A DNA stretch of 64,000 nucleotides from Burkholderiales bacterium (GCA_016213325.1 JACRAY010000024.1:62001-126000); one strand, 5' to 3'; shown: positions 34,786 to 43,891, counted from the stretch's first letter. Made by a program: numbers and translations. The notes: generated by a model from the sequence alone, not told the origin.

Positions 34786-37554
34786 TCAGAGTGTGATGGC
34801 GGCCAGCAGCGAAGCCGCATTGTGGCCGGCCCCGATGATGATCGCGAACTCCGCGATGGTGTCGGCGTCGTTGCTGCCGTAGAGGATGCCCGCCACGTCG
34901 TCATAGCGCAGCTGCCCCGCCGCGTTGGTGTCGAAGGCCGCCGTGCCCTTCCACGTGAACGGCTGGTTGCCCGTGAGCGTCACGTTGGCGTCGATCGCCG
35001 ACAGGTTGATCTTGTCGCCGTCGGCCAGCACCAGCACGATGGTGTCGCGCTGGCCCACCAGGTTGGGTGACTCGCTGACCAGCGCGTAGATGTACCAGTC
35101 GGCACCCGCGTCGCCTTGCAGCACATCGACGCCCGCACCGCCGGTCAGCGAGTCGGCGCCGCCGCCGCCGTACAGCGTGTCGTTGCCGGCCATGCCCTTG
35201 ATCGCGTTGGCCGACGAGTTGCCGGTGATCGTGTTGGCCTGCGCATTGCCCGTCCCGTTGACGGCGCCCGCCAGCATCACCATGGTCTCGACATAGACCG
35301 GCATGGTGTACGTCACCGTCGTGATGATGGTGTCGTTGCCCTGGCCGGTGGCTTCCACCACCTTGTCCAGCAGCTCCGTCACGTAATAGGTGTCGTCGCC
35401 AGTCAGGCCCAGCATCGAGTCGTTGCCGCTGTCGCCCACCAGTGTGTCGTTGCCGCCCAGGCCGTACATGGTGTCGTTGCCGGCACCGCCCGCCAGCGAG
35501 TTGGCGCCGCTGTTGCCCGTGAGCACGTTGTTGCCGGCGTTGCCCGTGCCGTCGATGGTGCCGGTACCCATGAGCGTGAGCCGCTCGATACCGGCATTGG
35601 AGGCGATCGAGTAGGTGGCGGTGGCCACCACCTGGTCGAGCGTGCCGCTGCTGTCGATGATGACGTCATTGGTGCTGTCCACCAGGTAGGTGTCGTTGCC
35701 GTCGCCACCGTCCATGGTGTCGTCGCCGGCGCCGCCATCGATCGTGTCGTTGCCCCCGGCGCCGACCAGCGAGTTGTTGATCGAGTTGCCGGCGATCTGG
35801 TTGTTGAAGTTGTTGCCGATGCCGTTGACGGCGGTCACGCCGGTCAGCGTCAGGTACTCGATGTTCGCCGCCGCGCCGGCGAGCGTGTAGTCGATCGACG
35901 AGATGATGTGGTCGCGGGTGTCTGTCAGCGGCCCCGTTTCGTCGATCACGTCGCCCGTGGTGTCCACGTAGTACGTGTCGTTGCCCGTGCTGCCGACCAT
36001 GGTGTCGTCGCCGGCCAGCCCGTTCAGGGTGTCGTGGCCGGCCAGGCCTTCCAGCGAGTCGTTGCCGATGCTGCCTTCCAGCGAGTCGTTGCCGGCGGTG
36101 CCGATGCGCCAGGCACCGACCAGCTGGGTGGCGGCACTGGTCACGTTCTCGGTCGTGCCGCCGCCGTCGGTGTAGGTCACCCGCACGGTGAAGGTGTGGC
36201 CCGCGTCGCCGTTGGGGTACGACAGCGTGTAGGTGTTGCTGGCGCCCGTCTGCACCACCACCAGGTCGTCGCGGATGAACGAGTAGGTGACGGTGGTGTA
36301 GCCCTCGGCGTCGGTGATGTTGTGGCTGGCCACCAGCTGGTGCTGGGTGAGGTACAGCGTGTTGGCGACCACCGTCACGCCGCCCACCGGGGTGTCGTTG
36401 GCACCGTCGAGGGTGAAGGTCAGGTTCTCGGTATCTGTAGCGATGCTGTCGCTGACGGTGATGCTGAACACGTCCGACGGAGCGGCTGCAGGGCCGAGAG
36501 CGTTGACCGCTGCCTCGTCGGGGTCGTACCGGTAGGCGCCCGTCACCGTGTCGAGGTAGAGGTCGCCGTAAGCCCCCGACACCGTCACCCAGTCGCCGAT
36601 ATCCGGGGCCGAGCCGGCGACGCTGTAAGTGTGTACGTCCGAGATGTCCGGGTCGGTCGTGGCAAGTACACCGGTCACGTCGGTGAAGGTGTCGTAGACG
36701 GCGCTGTCGCTGACGGTGTGAGTGGCGGGTGTCAGCGTCGGTGCGTCGTTCTCGCCCGTCACCGAAATCGACAGCGTGGTCGTGACGATGCCGGAGTACC
36801 GGTCCTCGGCGACGAGATAGTAGATGACGACGGCCGACTCGCCTTCGGCGAGGTAGTCGAAGGCCGTGCCGGCGTCGAACGTCCAGCCCACGTTGCTGCT
36901 GGTTCCGTAGTCCGCCGTGAGGCTCGTGGAATCAGTGAAGCTCAGCCAACCGTCATCGGCAATCGCGTTGGTCGTGGTGCTGAGGAAGACTCCACCCACG
37001 GCGATGTCGACCGAGTCGTTGAGGTCCAGGTCCCTCAGCGTGAGCGTGTCGGACACCGAACCGTTCTCCGACACTGCGGCGAAGTCCAGGTCGCCGGATT
37101 CCACGGACCAAACCGGCAGGTCGTTGGCCCCGTTGATGGTGATGGTTACGTTGATCTGGTCGCCCACGGTGAATGCGCCGTCGCTGACCGCGATCGTGTA
37201 GATCAGGTTGATCGATTCGCCTTCAGACAGGCTCCCGATCTGGTCGGTGTAGCCGGCCAGGTCGGCGCTGAAAAACCACTGGAGCGTGTCCGGGGTGCCG
37301 TCCGCCGGGTGGGTCACCGTAGCTGTCGGTAGGTCGAGCCAGGTGCCGAAGTCACCGGCGGTCAGCGCGGGGCCGGTGTTGTCGCCCGCGATCACGGCCG
37401 AGAGGATCCACGCGGTCACATCGTCGCTGACGTCGCTGTCGAAGAGGTCGAACGTCCCAGCGGCATACAGCGTGAGCGTGTCCTCGGTGAAGTCCGCATA
37501 GTTGGGCGCGGAGACCGACCCGGAAAAATGGACAGAAATGCTGGGGGCGGCCAT
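34786..37554 (-). CDS. RTX protein 4: VCBS/cadherin-repeat RTX protein
   Basis: A 922-residue predicted type I secreted protein. The first 480 residues are VCBS/cadherin-like repeats (ITINGANDLPVW, SVTGENDAPTLTPATH, LDGANDTPVGG linkers; VSGAYGDLYLDTVTGAYRYD is the VCBS signature). RTX Ca-binding blocks follow (GTAGNDSLEG, GGAGDDTMDGGDGNDTY and similar). The C-terminal region (INLSAIDANVTLTGNQPFTW) closely matches RTX protein 3. An ATG at 37584 is in frame, but the start at 37554 (MAAPSIS) is preferred because AGGAGGAG lies 9-16 bases upstream and the MAAP start matches RTX protein 3. Confidence 0.87.
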   Translation of the reverse strand: MAAPSISVHFSGSVSAPNYADFTEDTLTLYAAGTFDLFDSDVSDDVTAWILSAVIAGDNTGPALTAGDFGTWLDLPTATVTHPADGTPDTLQWFFSADLAGYTDQIGSLSEGESINLIYTIAVSDGAFTVGDQINVTITINGANDLPVWSVESGDLDFAAVSENGSVSDTLTLRDLDLNDSVDIAVGGVFLSTTTNAIADDGWLSFTDSTSLTADYGTSSNVGWTFDAGTAFDYLAEGESAVVIYYLVAEDRYSGIVTTTLSISVTGENDAPTLTPATHTVSDSAVYDTFTDVTGVLATTDPDISDVHTYSVAGSAPDIGDWVTVSGAYGDLYLDTVTGAYRYDPDEAAVNALGPAAAPSDVFSITVSDSIATDTENLTFTLDGANDTPVGGVTVVANTLYLTQHQLVASHNITDAEGYTTVTYSFIRDDLVVVQTGASNTYTLSYPNGDAGHTFTVRVTYTDGGGTTENVTSAATQLVGAWRIGTAGNDSLEGSIGNDSLEGLAGHDTLNGLAGDDTMVGSTGNDTYYVDTTGDVIDETGPLTDTRDHIISSIDYTLAGAAANIEYLTLTGVTAVNGIGNNFNNQIAGNSINNSLVGAGGNDTIDGGAGDDTMDGGDGNDTYLVDSTNDVIIDSSGTLDQVVATATYSIASNAGIERLTLMGTGTIDGTGNAGNNVLTGNSGANSLAGGAGNDTMYGLGGNDTLVGDSGNDSMLGLTGDDTYYVTELLDKVVEATGQGNDTIITTVTYTMPVYVETMVMLAGAVNGTGNAQANTITGNSSANAIKGMAGNDTLYGGGGADSLTGGAGVDVLQGDAGADWYIYALVSESPNLVGQRDTIVLVLADGDKINLSAIDANVTLTGNQPFTWKGTAAFDTNAAGQLRYDDVAGILYGSNDADTIAEFAIIIGAGHNAASLLAAITL

Positions 37555-37586
37555 TGGAAAAACTCCTCCTGAGCTCGGAAACACCT

Positions 37587-37615
37587 CTTATACCCCGAAG
37601 GTATGTGACTGTCAC
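37587..37615 (-). promoter_or_regulatory. Candidate promoter of RTX gene 4
   Basis: On the minus strand GTGACA (37610-37615) and TATAAG (37587-37592) are separated by 17 bases; the -10 lies 32 bases before the start at 37554. The -35 is part of a perfect GTGAC-T-GTCAC palindrome (37605-37615) that could be an operator. TATAAG at a similar distance precedes RTX genes 2 and 3. Confidence 0.45.
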
Positions 37616-37639
37616 CAGCAGTAACAGCTCACTTCCAGA

Positions 37640-37674
37640 GATGGCCGTGCCGCCGGGCGGCCGGCGTCGCCATC
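37640..37674 (-). terminator. Candidate terminator hairpin after the photolyase gene
   Basis: An imperfect GC-rich inverted repeat (GATGGC...GCCATC at the ends, GCCGCC-GGG-CGGC in the centre) lies 35 bases after the photolyase stop codon and before the RTX gene 4 promoter. No T tract follows, so termination is inferred from position only. Confidence 0.4.
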
Positions 37675-37708
37675 TGCCAACAAGTACACGTTTTCGTGCC
37701 TGCCGGCC

Positions 37709-39172
37709 TCAGATGGAATAGCGGGCCTTGGTTGCCAGCCGCGCCTCGTCGTGGTCGACGAGCGGCAGCGGGTAGTTGCCTCCCAGCTCCACGCCCGCGC
37801 CGGCCAGATCCACCGGCCGCGCCAGCCACGGTGCATGCAGCGCTTCGTCCGGCAGCTCCGCCAGATGCGGCAGGTAGCGGCGGATGAACTTGCCTTCGGG
37901 GTCGAACTTGCGGCTCTGGGCCACTGGGTTGAAGATGCGAAACCACGGCTGCGCGTCGCAGCCGGTGCCTGCCGACCACTGCCAGCCCCCGTTGTTGGCG
38001 GCCAGGTCGTAGTCGTTCAGTTTTTCCGCGAAGTAGCGCTCGCCGCGCTTCCAGTCGACCCCCAGGTCCTTGGTGAGGAAGCTCGCCACCACCATGCGCA
38101 GGCGGTTGTGCATGTAGCCCGTCTGGTTGATCTGCGCCATGGCCGCATCCACCAGCGGGTAGCCGGTGCGCCCTTCGCACCAGGCGCGAAACAGCTCGTT
38201 GGCCTTCCTGCCCTTCTCCCAGGGCACCTTCTCGAACTCGCGGCGAAAGCAGTGGCTGCGCCCCTGCTCGTCGGCCACCTTGAAGTTGGCCAGCACCTGG
38301 AAGTAGAAGTCGCGCCACACCAGTTCCGCCAGCCAAGTGGCGGCGCCATGGCTGCCGTTGAACGAGCGCGCATGCGCCTCGCGCGCCAGCTGTCGGATGG
38401 AGACCGTGCCGAAGCGCAGGTGCACGCTGAGGTAGCTGGGGCCCTTCAACGCAGGGAAGTCGCGCGTCTCATGGTACGAGTCGATGCGCGGCAGGAAGTC
38501 CTGCACCAGCTCGCGCGCGCCGGCTTCGCCGACCGGCAGCCGCAGCTCGTGCAGGTTGGTGGGCTCGAACCCCAGCTCGGCGAGCGAGGGCACGGCCTTG
38601 CGCAGGCCCTCGGGCCGGTCGGCGAGCGTGGCCACGGCGTCGTCGACGCCGTGCGGCTGCAAGTCGTCGGCCTGCAGCCTGGCCAGCCAGGCGCGCTTGT
38701 ACGGTGTGAACACCGAGTAGGGCGCGCCGCCTTGCGTCAGCACCTCGCGCCGCTCGAACACCACCTGGTCCTTGTAGCCGTGGAAAGCGATGCCGTGCCG
38801 TGCCAGCGCGCCCAGCACCGAGGCGTCGCGCGCCATCGCGGCGGGCTCGTAGTCGTTGTTGGTGAACACGGCCTGCACGCCCAGCTGCACCGCCAGGCGC
38901 GGCACTTCATCGGCTGCCAAGCCGCGGCAGGTGATGAGCCCCGCCCCTGCGCGGCCCGCCAGCTCGCGCAACGTCGCGTCCAGCTGCACCAGCGAATCAC
39001 GGATGAACTCGACGCGCCGGTCCGCGCGCGGCAGCGCATCGAGGATGGCCGTGTCGAAGGCGAAGACGCAGTGCACCTGCCGGCAGGCCCGCAGCGCGTT
39101 GGAGAAGGCGGCGTTGTCCGCGGCCCTCAGGTCGCGGCGGAACCACATCAGGCCGGCTGCATACGGTTTCAT
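37709..39172 (-). CDS. phrB: Deoxyribodipyrimidine photo-lyase (CPD class I)
   Basis: A light-driven flavoenzyme that splits cyclobutane pyrimidine dimers. The 487-residue length is normal. The N-terminal photolyase domain starts LMWFRRDLRAADNAAF. The FAD-binding catalytic domain shows LSVHLRFGTVSIRQL, WLAELVWRDFYFQVL, EGRTGYPLVDAAMAQINQTG, YMHNRLRMVVASFLTKDL and ANNGGWQWSAGTGCDAQPWF. These fit class I CPD photolyases rather than cryptochromes. It is divergent from algH with only 20 bp between start codons, so the two promoters must overlap the coding ends. Confidence 0.95.
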   Translation of the reverse strand: MKPYAAGLMWFRRDLRAADNAAFSNALRACRQVHCVFAFDTAILDALPRADRRVEFIRDSLVQLDATLRELAGRAGAGLITCRGLAADEVPRLAVQLGVQAVFTNNDYEPAAMARDASVLGALARHGIAFHGYKDQVVFERREVLTQGGAPYSVFTPYKRAWLARLQADDLQPHGVDDAVATLADRPEGLRKAVPSLAELGFEPTNLHELRLPVGEAGARELVQDFLPRIDSYHETRDFPALKGPSYLSVHLRFGTVSIRQLAREAHARSFNGSHGAATWLAELVWRDFYFQVLANFKVADEQGRSHCFRREFEKVPWEKGRKANELFRAWCEGRTGYPLVDAAMAQINQTGYMHNRLRMVVASFLTKDLGVDWKRGERYFAEKLNDYDLAANNGGWQWSAGTGCDAQPWFRIFNPVAQSRKFDPEGKFIRRYLPHLAELPDEALHAPWLARPVDLAGAGVELGGNYPLPLVDHDEARLATKARYSI

Positions 39173-39192
39173 GCTGGCAGTAAAATCTCATC

Positions 39193-39792
39193 ATGCCTGC
39201 CGATGCCGACGCCATCAACCTGACGCATCACTTCCTGATCGCCATGCCCGGCCTGGAGGATCCCTCTTTCGCGGGCAGTGTGGTCTACATGTGCGAACAC
39301 AGCGCGCGCGGCGCGCTGGGCCTGGTGATCAACAAGCCCACCGACATCAGCCTGCGCAACCTGTTCGAGAAGGTCGATCTCCCTTTGGGCCGCGAGGACA
39401 TTGCTTCCGAACCTGTGCTGCAGGGCGGGCCGGTACAGACCGAGCGCGGCTTCGTGCTGCATGAAGCGGTGCTGGCCGTCGGCGGCGAGCCCGGCGAGTC
39501 GGTCTATGCCTCCACCATGACCATCCCCGGCGGGCTGGAGATGACCACCTCCAAGGACGTGCTGGAAGCCATAGCCACCGGCTCCGGCCCGCGCAAGCTC
39601 CTGGTCACGCTGGGCTATTCGGCCTGGGGCGAGGGCCAGCTCGAGTCGGAGCTGGCTGAAAACAGCTGGCTCACCGTGGGCGCCGACGCCAGCGTGATCT
39701 TCGACACGCCGATCGAGAAGCGCTATGAAAAGGCGCTGGGCCTACTGGGCCTGCAGTCGTGGATGCTGTCGCCGGGAGCGGGGCACGCATGA
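39193..39792 (+). CDS. YqgE/AlgH family protein
   Basis: A 199-residue conserved cytosolic protein of the YqgE/AlgH (UPF0301) family; biochemical role unclear, historically tied to alginate regulation in Pseudomonas. Visible family blocks: LTHHFLIAMPGLEDPSFAGS, VVYMCEHSARGALGLVINKP, LQGGPVQTERGFVLH and LLVTLGYSAWGEGQLESEL. A TAAAAT hexamer just upstream could be a -10, which would give a very short leader. It begins the algH-ruvX-pyrR-pyrB-pyrC' cluster, the usual order in Burkholderiales. Confidence 0.93.
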   Translation: MPADADAINLTHHFLIAMPGLEDPSFAGSVVYMCEHSARGALGLVINKPTDISLRNLFEKVDLPLGREDIASEPVLQGGPVQTERGFVLHEAVLAVGGEPGESVYASTMTIPGGLEMTTSKDVLEAIATGSGPRKLLVTLGYSAWGEGQLESELAENSWLTVGADASVIFDTPIEKRYEKALGLLGLQSWMLSPGAGHA

Positions 39793-39850
39793 GCCGCCGG
39801 GCCGCCCCAAGGCTCATTGCCCCGCAGCGCGCAGCGCGGAGGGAAGTCGA

Positions 39851-40264
39851 GTGAGCACCGTGGTGCTTGACGTCCCCCCGCACTACCAAACCTTCCTTGC
39901 TTTCGATTTCGGCCTCAAGCGCACCGGCGTGGCCGTGGGCAACCGGATGCTGCGCACCGCCACCCCGCAAGCCACGATCAAGGCCGAAGGCGCGGCACGG
40001 CTCGAGCAGGCCTTGCAGCGCGTGAAGGACTGGCAGCCCGATGCACTGGTCATCGGCGTGCCGTTCCACCCCGACGGCGCCAGCCACGAGAATACGCAGC
40101 GGGCGCGCAAGTTCGCGCGGCAGCTGCGCAGCGCGAGCCGGCTCGAGGTGTACGAAGTGGACGAACGCTACAGCACCACCGAGGCCGCCTCCGGCGGCGC
40201 AGCCGATGCCGACGCGGGCGCGGCCTGCGTCATCCTTGAACAATTCCTGAGGAGCCTGCCATGA
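39851..40264 (+). CDS. ruvX: Putative pre-16S rRNA nuclease / Holliday junction resolvase-like YqgF
   Basis: A 137-residue RNase H-fold protein of the YqgF/RuvX family, linked to 5' maturation of 16S rRNA. The first strand LAFDFGLKRTGVAVGN has the catalytic Asp in the FDFGLKRTG motif, VIGVPFHPDG is the second motif, and VDERYSTTEA carries the late acidic residue. The GTG at 39851 (VSTVVLDVPP) is the likely start; the frame extends upstream but with unrelated sequence. Its stop overlaps the pyrR ATG (ATGA at 40261). Confidence 0.9.
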   Translation: MSTVVLDVPPHYQTFLAFDFGLKRTGVAVGNRMLRTATPQATIKAEGAARLEQALQRVKDWQPDALVIGVPFHPDGASHENTQRARKFARQLRSASRLEVYEVDERYSTTEAASGGAADADAGAACVILEQFLRSLP

Positions 40265-40758
40265 GCGTCCTGGCACTCGATGCGGAAGGGCTGTACCGCG
40301 AGCTGTTGCGCGGCGTCACCACGCTGCGCACCCCCGACGCGCGGCTGGTCGGCATCACGTCGGGCGGCGCCTGGCTGGCCGAGCGGCTGCAGAAAGACCT
40401 GGGCCTCGGGGGCGACGCTGGCGTCATCTCGTCGGCCATGCACCGCGACGACTTCGCCAAGCGCGGGCTGGCGGCAGCCGCGCAGACCCGGCTCGACTTC
40501 GACGTCGATGGCGCGCAGATCGTGCTGCTGGACGACGTGCTGTACACCGGCCGCACGATCCGCGCGGTGCTCAACGAGCTGTTCGACTTCGGCCGGCCGG
40601 CATGGGTGCGGCTCGCGGTGCTGGTGGACCGCGGCGGCCGCGAACTGCCGGTGCAGCCCGACTTTGCAGCGGCGCGCGTCAACCTGCCGGCTGCGCAGTC
40701 GCTGGAACTCGCGCGTAGCGACGAGGGCCGATTCAGTTTCAAGGTGGAAGCCCACTAG
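40261..40758 (+). CDS. pyrR: Bifunctional pyr operon regulator / uracil phosphoribosyltransferase PyrR
   Basis: A 165-residue type I phosphoribosyltransferase. The PRPP-binding loop is VLLDDVLYTGRTIRAVLNEL, with ITSGGAWLAERL and VLVDRGGRELPVQPDF as further PyrR features. In Gram-positives PyrR controls attenuation; in proteobacteria its regulatory role is less sure and it may mainly act as a uracil salvage enzyme. No PyrR attenuator structure was recognised upstream. It overlaps ruvX by 4 bp and abuts pyrB directly (TAG then ATG). Confidence 0.92.
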   Translation: MSVLALDAEGLYRELLRGVTTLRTPDARLVGITSGGAWLAERLQKDLGLGGDAGVISSAMHRDDFAKRGLAAAAQTRLDFDVDGAQIVLLDDVLYTGRTIRAVLNELFDFGRPAWVRLAVLVDRGGRELPVQPDFAAARVNLPAAQSLELARSDEGRFSFKVEAH

Positions 40759-41721
40759 ATGCTCTACAAAAGAAACCCGCAACTCAACAAGAACGGCGAG
40801 CTGGTCCACCTGCTGTCGGTGGAAGGACTGCCGCGAGAGACGCTCGTCGACATCCTCGACCGCGCTTCCAGCTTCGTGAGCGTGAGCGACCGCGAGGTGA
40901 AGAAGGTGCCGCTCCTGCGCGGCAAGAGCGTGTTCAACCTGTTCTTCGAGAATTCGACGCGCACGCGCACCACCTTCGAGATCGCGGCCACGCGCCTGTC
41001 GGCCGACGTGATCAACCTCGACATCTCGCGCTCGTCCACGGCGAAGGGCGAGTCGCTGCTGGACACCATCGCCAACCTGTCGGCGATGGCGGCTGACATC
41101 TTCGTGGTGCGGCATGGCGAGTCGGGCGCGCCTTACCTGATCGCCCAGCACGTGGCGCCGCACGTGCACGTGGTCAACGCCGGCGACGGGCGCCATGCGC
41201 ACCCCACGCAGGGGCTGCTCGACATGTACACGATCCGCCACTACAAGAAGGACTTCGCCAACCTCACGGTGGCGATCGTCGGCGACGTGCTGCACTCGCG
41301 CGTGGCGCGCTCCGACATCCACGCACTCACCACGCTGGGCTGCGCCGAGGTGCGCGTGGTGGGGCCCAGGACGCTGGTGCCCGCGGACCTGGCGCAGATG
41401 GGCGTGCGCGTGTGCCACACGCTGGACGAGGGCCTGAGAGGCTGCGACGTGGTGATCATGCTGCGGCTGCAGAACGAGCGCATGAGCGGCGCGCTGCTGC
41501 CGTCGTCGCAGGAATTCTTCAAGCGCTACGGCCTGACGCCTGAGCGGCTGGCACTGGCCAAGCCCGACGCGATCGTGATGCACCCGGGGCCGATCAACCG
41601 CGGGGTGGAGATCGACTCGTCGGTGGTCGACGGCCGGCAGAGCGTCATCCTGCCGCAGGTAACCTTCGGCATCGCGGTTCGAATGGCGGTGATGAGCATC
41701 GTCGCAGGCAACGAAGCATGA
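40759..41721 (+). CDS. pyrB: Aspartate carbamoyltransferase catalytic subunit
   Basis: PyrB condenses carbamoyl phosphate and aspartate, the committed step of pyrimidine synthesis. The 320 residues include the carbamoyl-phosphate loop [40 protein letters not shown], and MLRLQNERM for aspartate binding, with [13 protein letters not shown] near the end. The start abuts the pyrR stop and the stop overlaps the start of the dihydroorotase-like gene by 4 bp. ATCases paired with an adjacent inactive dihydroorotase homologue (as in Pseudomonas) assemble as a large complex; the next gene supports that architecture here. Confidence 0.95.
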   Translation: MLYKRNPQLNKNGELVHLLSVEGLPRETLVDILDRASSFVSVSDREVKKVPLLRGKSVFNLFFENSTRTRTTFEIAATRLSADVINLDISRSSTAKGESLLDTIANLSAMAADIFVVRHGESGAPYLIAQHVAPHVHVVNAGDGRHAHPTQGLLDMYTIRHYKKDFANLTVAIVGDVLHSRVARSDIHALTTLGCAEVRVVGPRTLVPADLAQMGVRVCHTLDEGLRGCDVVIMLRLQNERMSGALLPSSQEFFKRYGLTPERLALAKPDAIVMHPGPINRGVEIDSSVVDGRQSVILPQVTFGIAVRMAVMSIVAGNEA

Positions 41722-43022
41722 AAATCCTGATCCGCAACGGCCGCGTTGTCGACCCCGCGCGCAACCACGACGAAATCGGCGACGTGGCCCTGGCCGCCGG
41801 CCGGGTGATCGGTATCCAACAGGTGCCCGACGGCTTCACGCCCAACAAGGTGATCGACGCCACCGGCTGCATCGTCGCGCCGGGGCTGGTCGACCTGTCG
41901 GCGCGCCTGCGCGAGCCCGGCCACGAGCATGCCGGCATGCTCGAAAGCGAAGTGGGTGCGGCTGTCGCCGGCGGCGTGACCAGCATCGTGTGCCCGCCCG
42001 ACACCGACCCGGTGCTCGACGAGCCGGGGCTGGTGGAGATGCTGCGCTTCCGCGCGGAAAAGCTGCACCAGGCACGCGTGTTCCCGCTGGGCGCGCTCAC
42101 GCGCAAGCTCGAAGGCGAGATCCTCACCGAGATGGCGGAGCTCACCGAAGCGGGCTGCGTGGGCTTCTCGCAGGCCGAGGTGCCGCTGGCCAACACGCAG
42201 GTGCTGCAACGCGCGCTGCAGTACGCGTCGACCTTCGGCTACACGGTGTGGCTGCGGCCGCAGGAACTGCACCTGGGCAAGGGCGTGGCGGCCAGCGGGC
42301 CGCTGGCCACCCGCCTCGGCCTGTCGGGCGTGCCGGCGGCGGCAGAAACGATCGCGATCTTCACCATCCTGGAGCTGCTGCGGTCCACCGGCGCGCGCGT
42401 GCACCTGTGCCGCCTGAGCAGCGCGGCCGGCGTGGCGCTGGTGCGGCAGGCCAAGGACGAGGGCTTGCGCGTCACCTGCGACGTGAGCATCAACTCGCTG
42501 CACCTCACCGACAACGACATCGGCTACTTCGACAGCCGCGCGCGGCTGAACCCGCCGTTGCGCCAGCAGCGCGACCGCGATGCGCTGCGCGAAGGGCTGG
42601 CCGACGGCACCATCGATGCGCTGGTGTCGGACCACACGCCGGTGGCCGAGGACGCCAAGACGCTCCCGTTCGCCGAAGCCGAGGCGGGCGCCACCGGGCT
42701 GGAACTGCTGCTGTCGCTGGCCCTGAAGTGGGGGCAGGACAGTGGCGTGGGCCTGGTGCGCGCGCTGGAAGTGCTGACCAGCGCACCGGCGCACGTGCTG
42801 GGCGCATCGCTGGGCACGCTGCAGGCCAGCATGGGCCGGCTGGTCGAAGGCGGCGTGGCCGACGTCTGCATTTTCGACGCGGGTGCGGCCTGGCAAGTGA
42901 CGGCCGACGCGCTGCGCAGCCAAGGCAAGCACACGCCCTTCTCGGGCTACGAGCTGCCGGGGCGCGTGCGCTGCACCATCGCCGGCGGCCAGCTGGCCTA
43001 CGAGGGCTGGGACCGGGCCTGA
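41718..43022 (+). CDS. pyrC': Dihydroorotase-like protein without metal-binding HxH (PyrC'/PyrX type)
   Basis: A 434-residue amidohydrolase-fold protein. Active dihydroorotases have a D-x-H-x-H motif before LREPG; here the sequence is [11 protein letters not shown], so both metal-binding histidines are missing. The later histidine region is also altered ([17 protein letters not shown]), while the NPPLR and SDHTP segments remain. This pattern matches the noncatalytic PyrC' proteins that stabilise ATCase in pseudomonads and relatives. Catalysis of dihydroorotate formation is therefore likely provided by another gene elsewhere. It overlaps pyrB by 4 bp, and the acyltransferase gene follows 2 bp later. 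Confidence 0.85.
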   Translation: MKILIRNGRVVDPARNHDEIGDVALAAGRVIGIQQVPDGFTPNKVIDATGCIVAPGLVDLSARLREPGHEHAGMLESEVGAAVAGGVTSIVCPPDTDPVLDEPGLVEMLRFRAEKLHQARVFPLGALTRKLEGEILTEMAELTEAGCVGFSQAEVPLANTQVLQRALQYASTFGYTVWLRPQELHLGKGVAASGPLATRLGLSGVPAAAETIAIFTILELLRSTGARVHLCRLSSAAGVALVRQAKDEGLRVTCDVSINSLHLTDNDIGYFDSRARLNPPLRQQRDRDALREGLADGTIDALVSDHTPVAEDAKTLPFAEAEAGATGLELLLSLALKWGQDSGVGLVRALEVLTSAPAHVLGASLGTLQASMGRLVEGGVADVCIFDAGAAWQVTADALRSQGKHTPFSGYELPGRVRCTIAGGQLAYEGWDRA

Positions 43023-43024
43023 GC

Positions 43025-43753
43025 ATGGTGGGCGTCTGGCGCGCGCTGTGCGCGGTGGGCCTGGCGCTCATCGGCTGGTGCAGCATCACTTTCCTGTTCC
43101 CGCGCATGACGCAGGCTGAGCGCGAAGCGCGCGTGCAGCGCTGGGCGCGCGACACGATGACCGCGCTGGGCATCGGCCTGGTGGTGCGCGGCACGCCGCC
43201 GGCGGGCGGGCCGGTGCTGCTGGTGGCGAATCACCTGTCGTGGCTGGACATCCTGGTGATCCATGCGTCGCGGTACTGCCGTTTCGTGTCGAAGGCCGAC
43301 GTGAAGCGCTGGCCCCTGATCGGGCCGATGGCCACAGGCGCCGGCACGCTCTACATCGAACGCGAAAACCGGCGCCACGTGATGAACGTGGTGCACCAGA
43401 TCGCCGACAGCCTGAGGGCCGGGCAGATCGTCGCGGTGTTCCCGGAGGGCACGACCGGCGACGGCACCGGCGTGCTGCCCTTCCATGCCAACCTGATCCA
43501 GGGCGCGATCTCGGCCGACGTTCCCGCGCAGCCGCTGGCCCTGCGCTTCGTGGACGACGCGACGGGCAAGGACAGCAACTCGCCCCTCTACCTGGGCGAA
43601 GAGACGCTGGTCGCCTCGGTGTGGCGCAGCGTGGCCGGGCCGCCGTTCACCGTGGTGGTGAGTTTCGGCGAGCCGCAGCGCGCCGGCGATCGCGGCAGGC
43701 GCGAGTGGGCAAGCGACCTGCGCGATGAAGTGGAGAGGCTTCGCGGTTCGTGA
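43025..43753 (+). CDS. 1-acyl-sn-glycerol-3-phosphate acyltransferase (PlsC-like)
   Basis: A 242-residue membrane-associated acyltransferase. An N-terminal hydrophobic segment (LCAVGLALIGWCSITFLF) is followed by the catalytic NHLSWLD motif (HX4D), the SKADVKRWPLIG and YIERENRR blocks, and the substrate motif FPEGTTGDG. It probably acylates lysophosphatidate or another lysophospholipid. The ATG at 43025 lies 2 bp after the pyrC' stop, so it is cotranscribed. The stop is followed by the second copy of the palindromic TTCTGCG element. Confidence 0.9.
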   Translation: MVGVWRALCAVGLALIGWCSITFLFPRMTQAEREARVQRWARDTMTALGIGLVVRGTPPAGGPVLLVANHLSWLDILVIHASRYCRFVSKADVKRWPLIGPMATGAGTLYIERENRRHVMNVVHQIADSLRAGQIVAVFPEGTTGDGTGVLPFHANLIQGAISADVPAQPLALRFVDDATGKDSNSPLYLGEETLVASVWRSVAGPPFTVVVSFGEPQRAGDRGRREWASDLRDEVERLRGS

Positions 43754-43766
43754 GTTTGTAGCCAAG

Positions 43767-43882
43767 GGCTGGGTTTTGAACGCAGAAGACGCAGAAGAAA
43801 CCACAAAAGACGCAGAATCATTTTCTGAATCCTTCTGCGATTTTTGTATTTCTTCTGCGTCTTCTGCGTTCAAGACCCAACC
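43767..43882. repeat. TTCTGCG palindromic element, copy 2
   Basis: Left arm 43771-43817 and right arm 43833-43878 pair over about 46 bases with a few mismatches; the borders are GGCTGGGTTTTGAACGCAG and CTGCGTTCAAGACCCAACC. It shares borders and CGCAGAA repeats with copy 1 at 4251-4368. Like copy 1 it lies between convergent genes (acyltransferase and ABC ATPase), consistent with a mobile or dispersed hairpin used as a two-way terminator. It also gives a short apparent ORF that I do not consider a gene. Confidence 0.82.
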
Positions 43883-43891
43883 GGAGACCAC

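Noticed and set aside
41195..41437. Arg/Thr/Cys/Trp-rich short ORFs in alternative frames throughout the window
   Set aside because: They are codon-shift shadows typical of high-GC DNA and have no ribosome sites or recognisable motifs.
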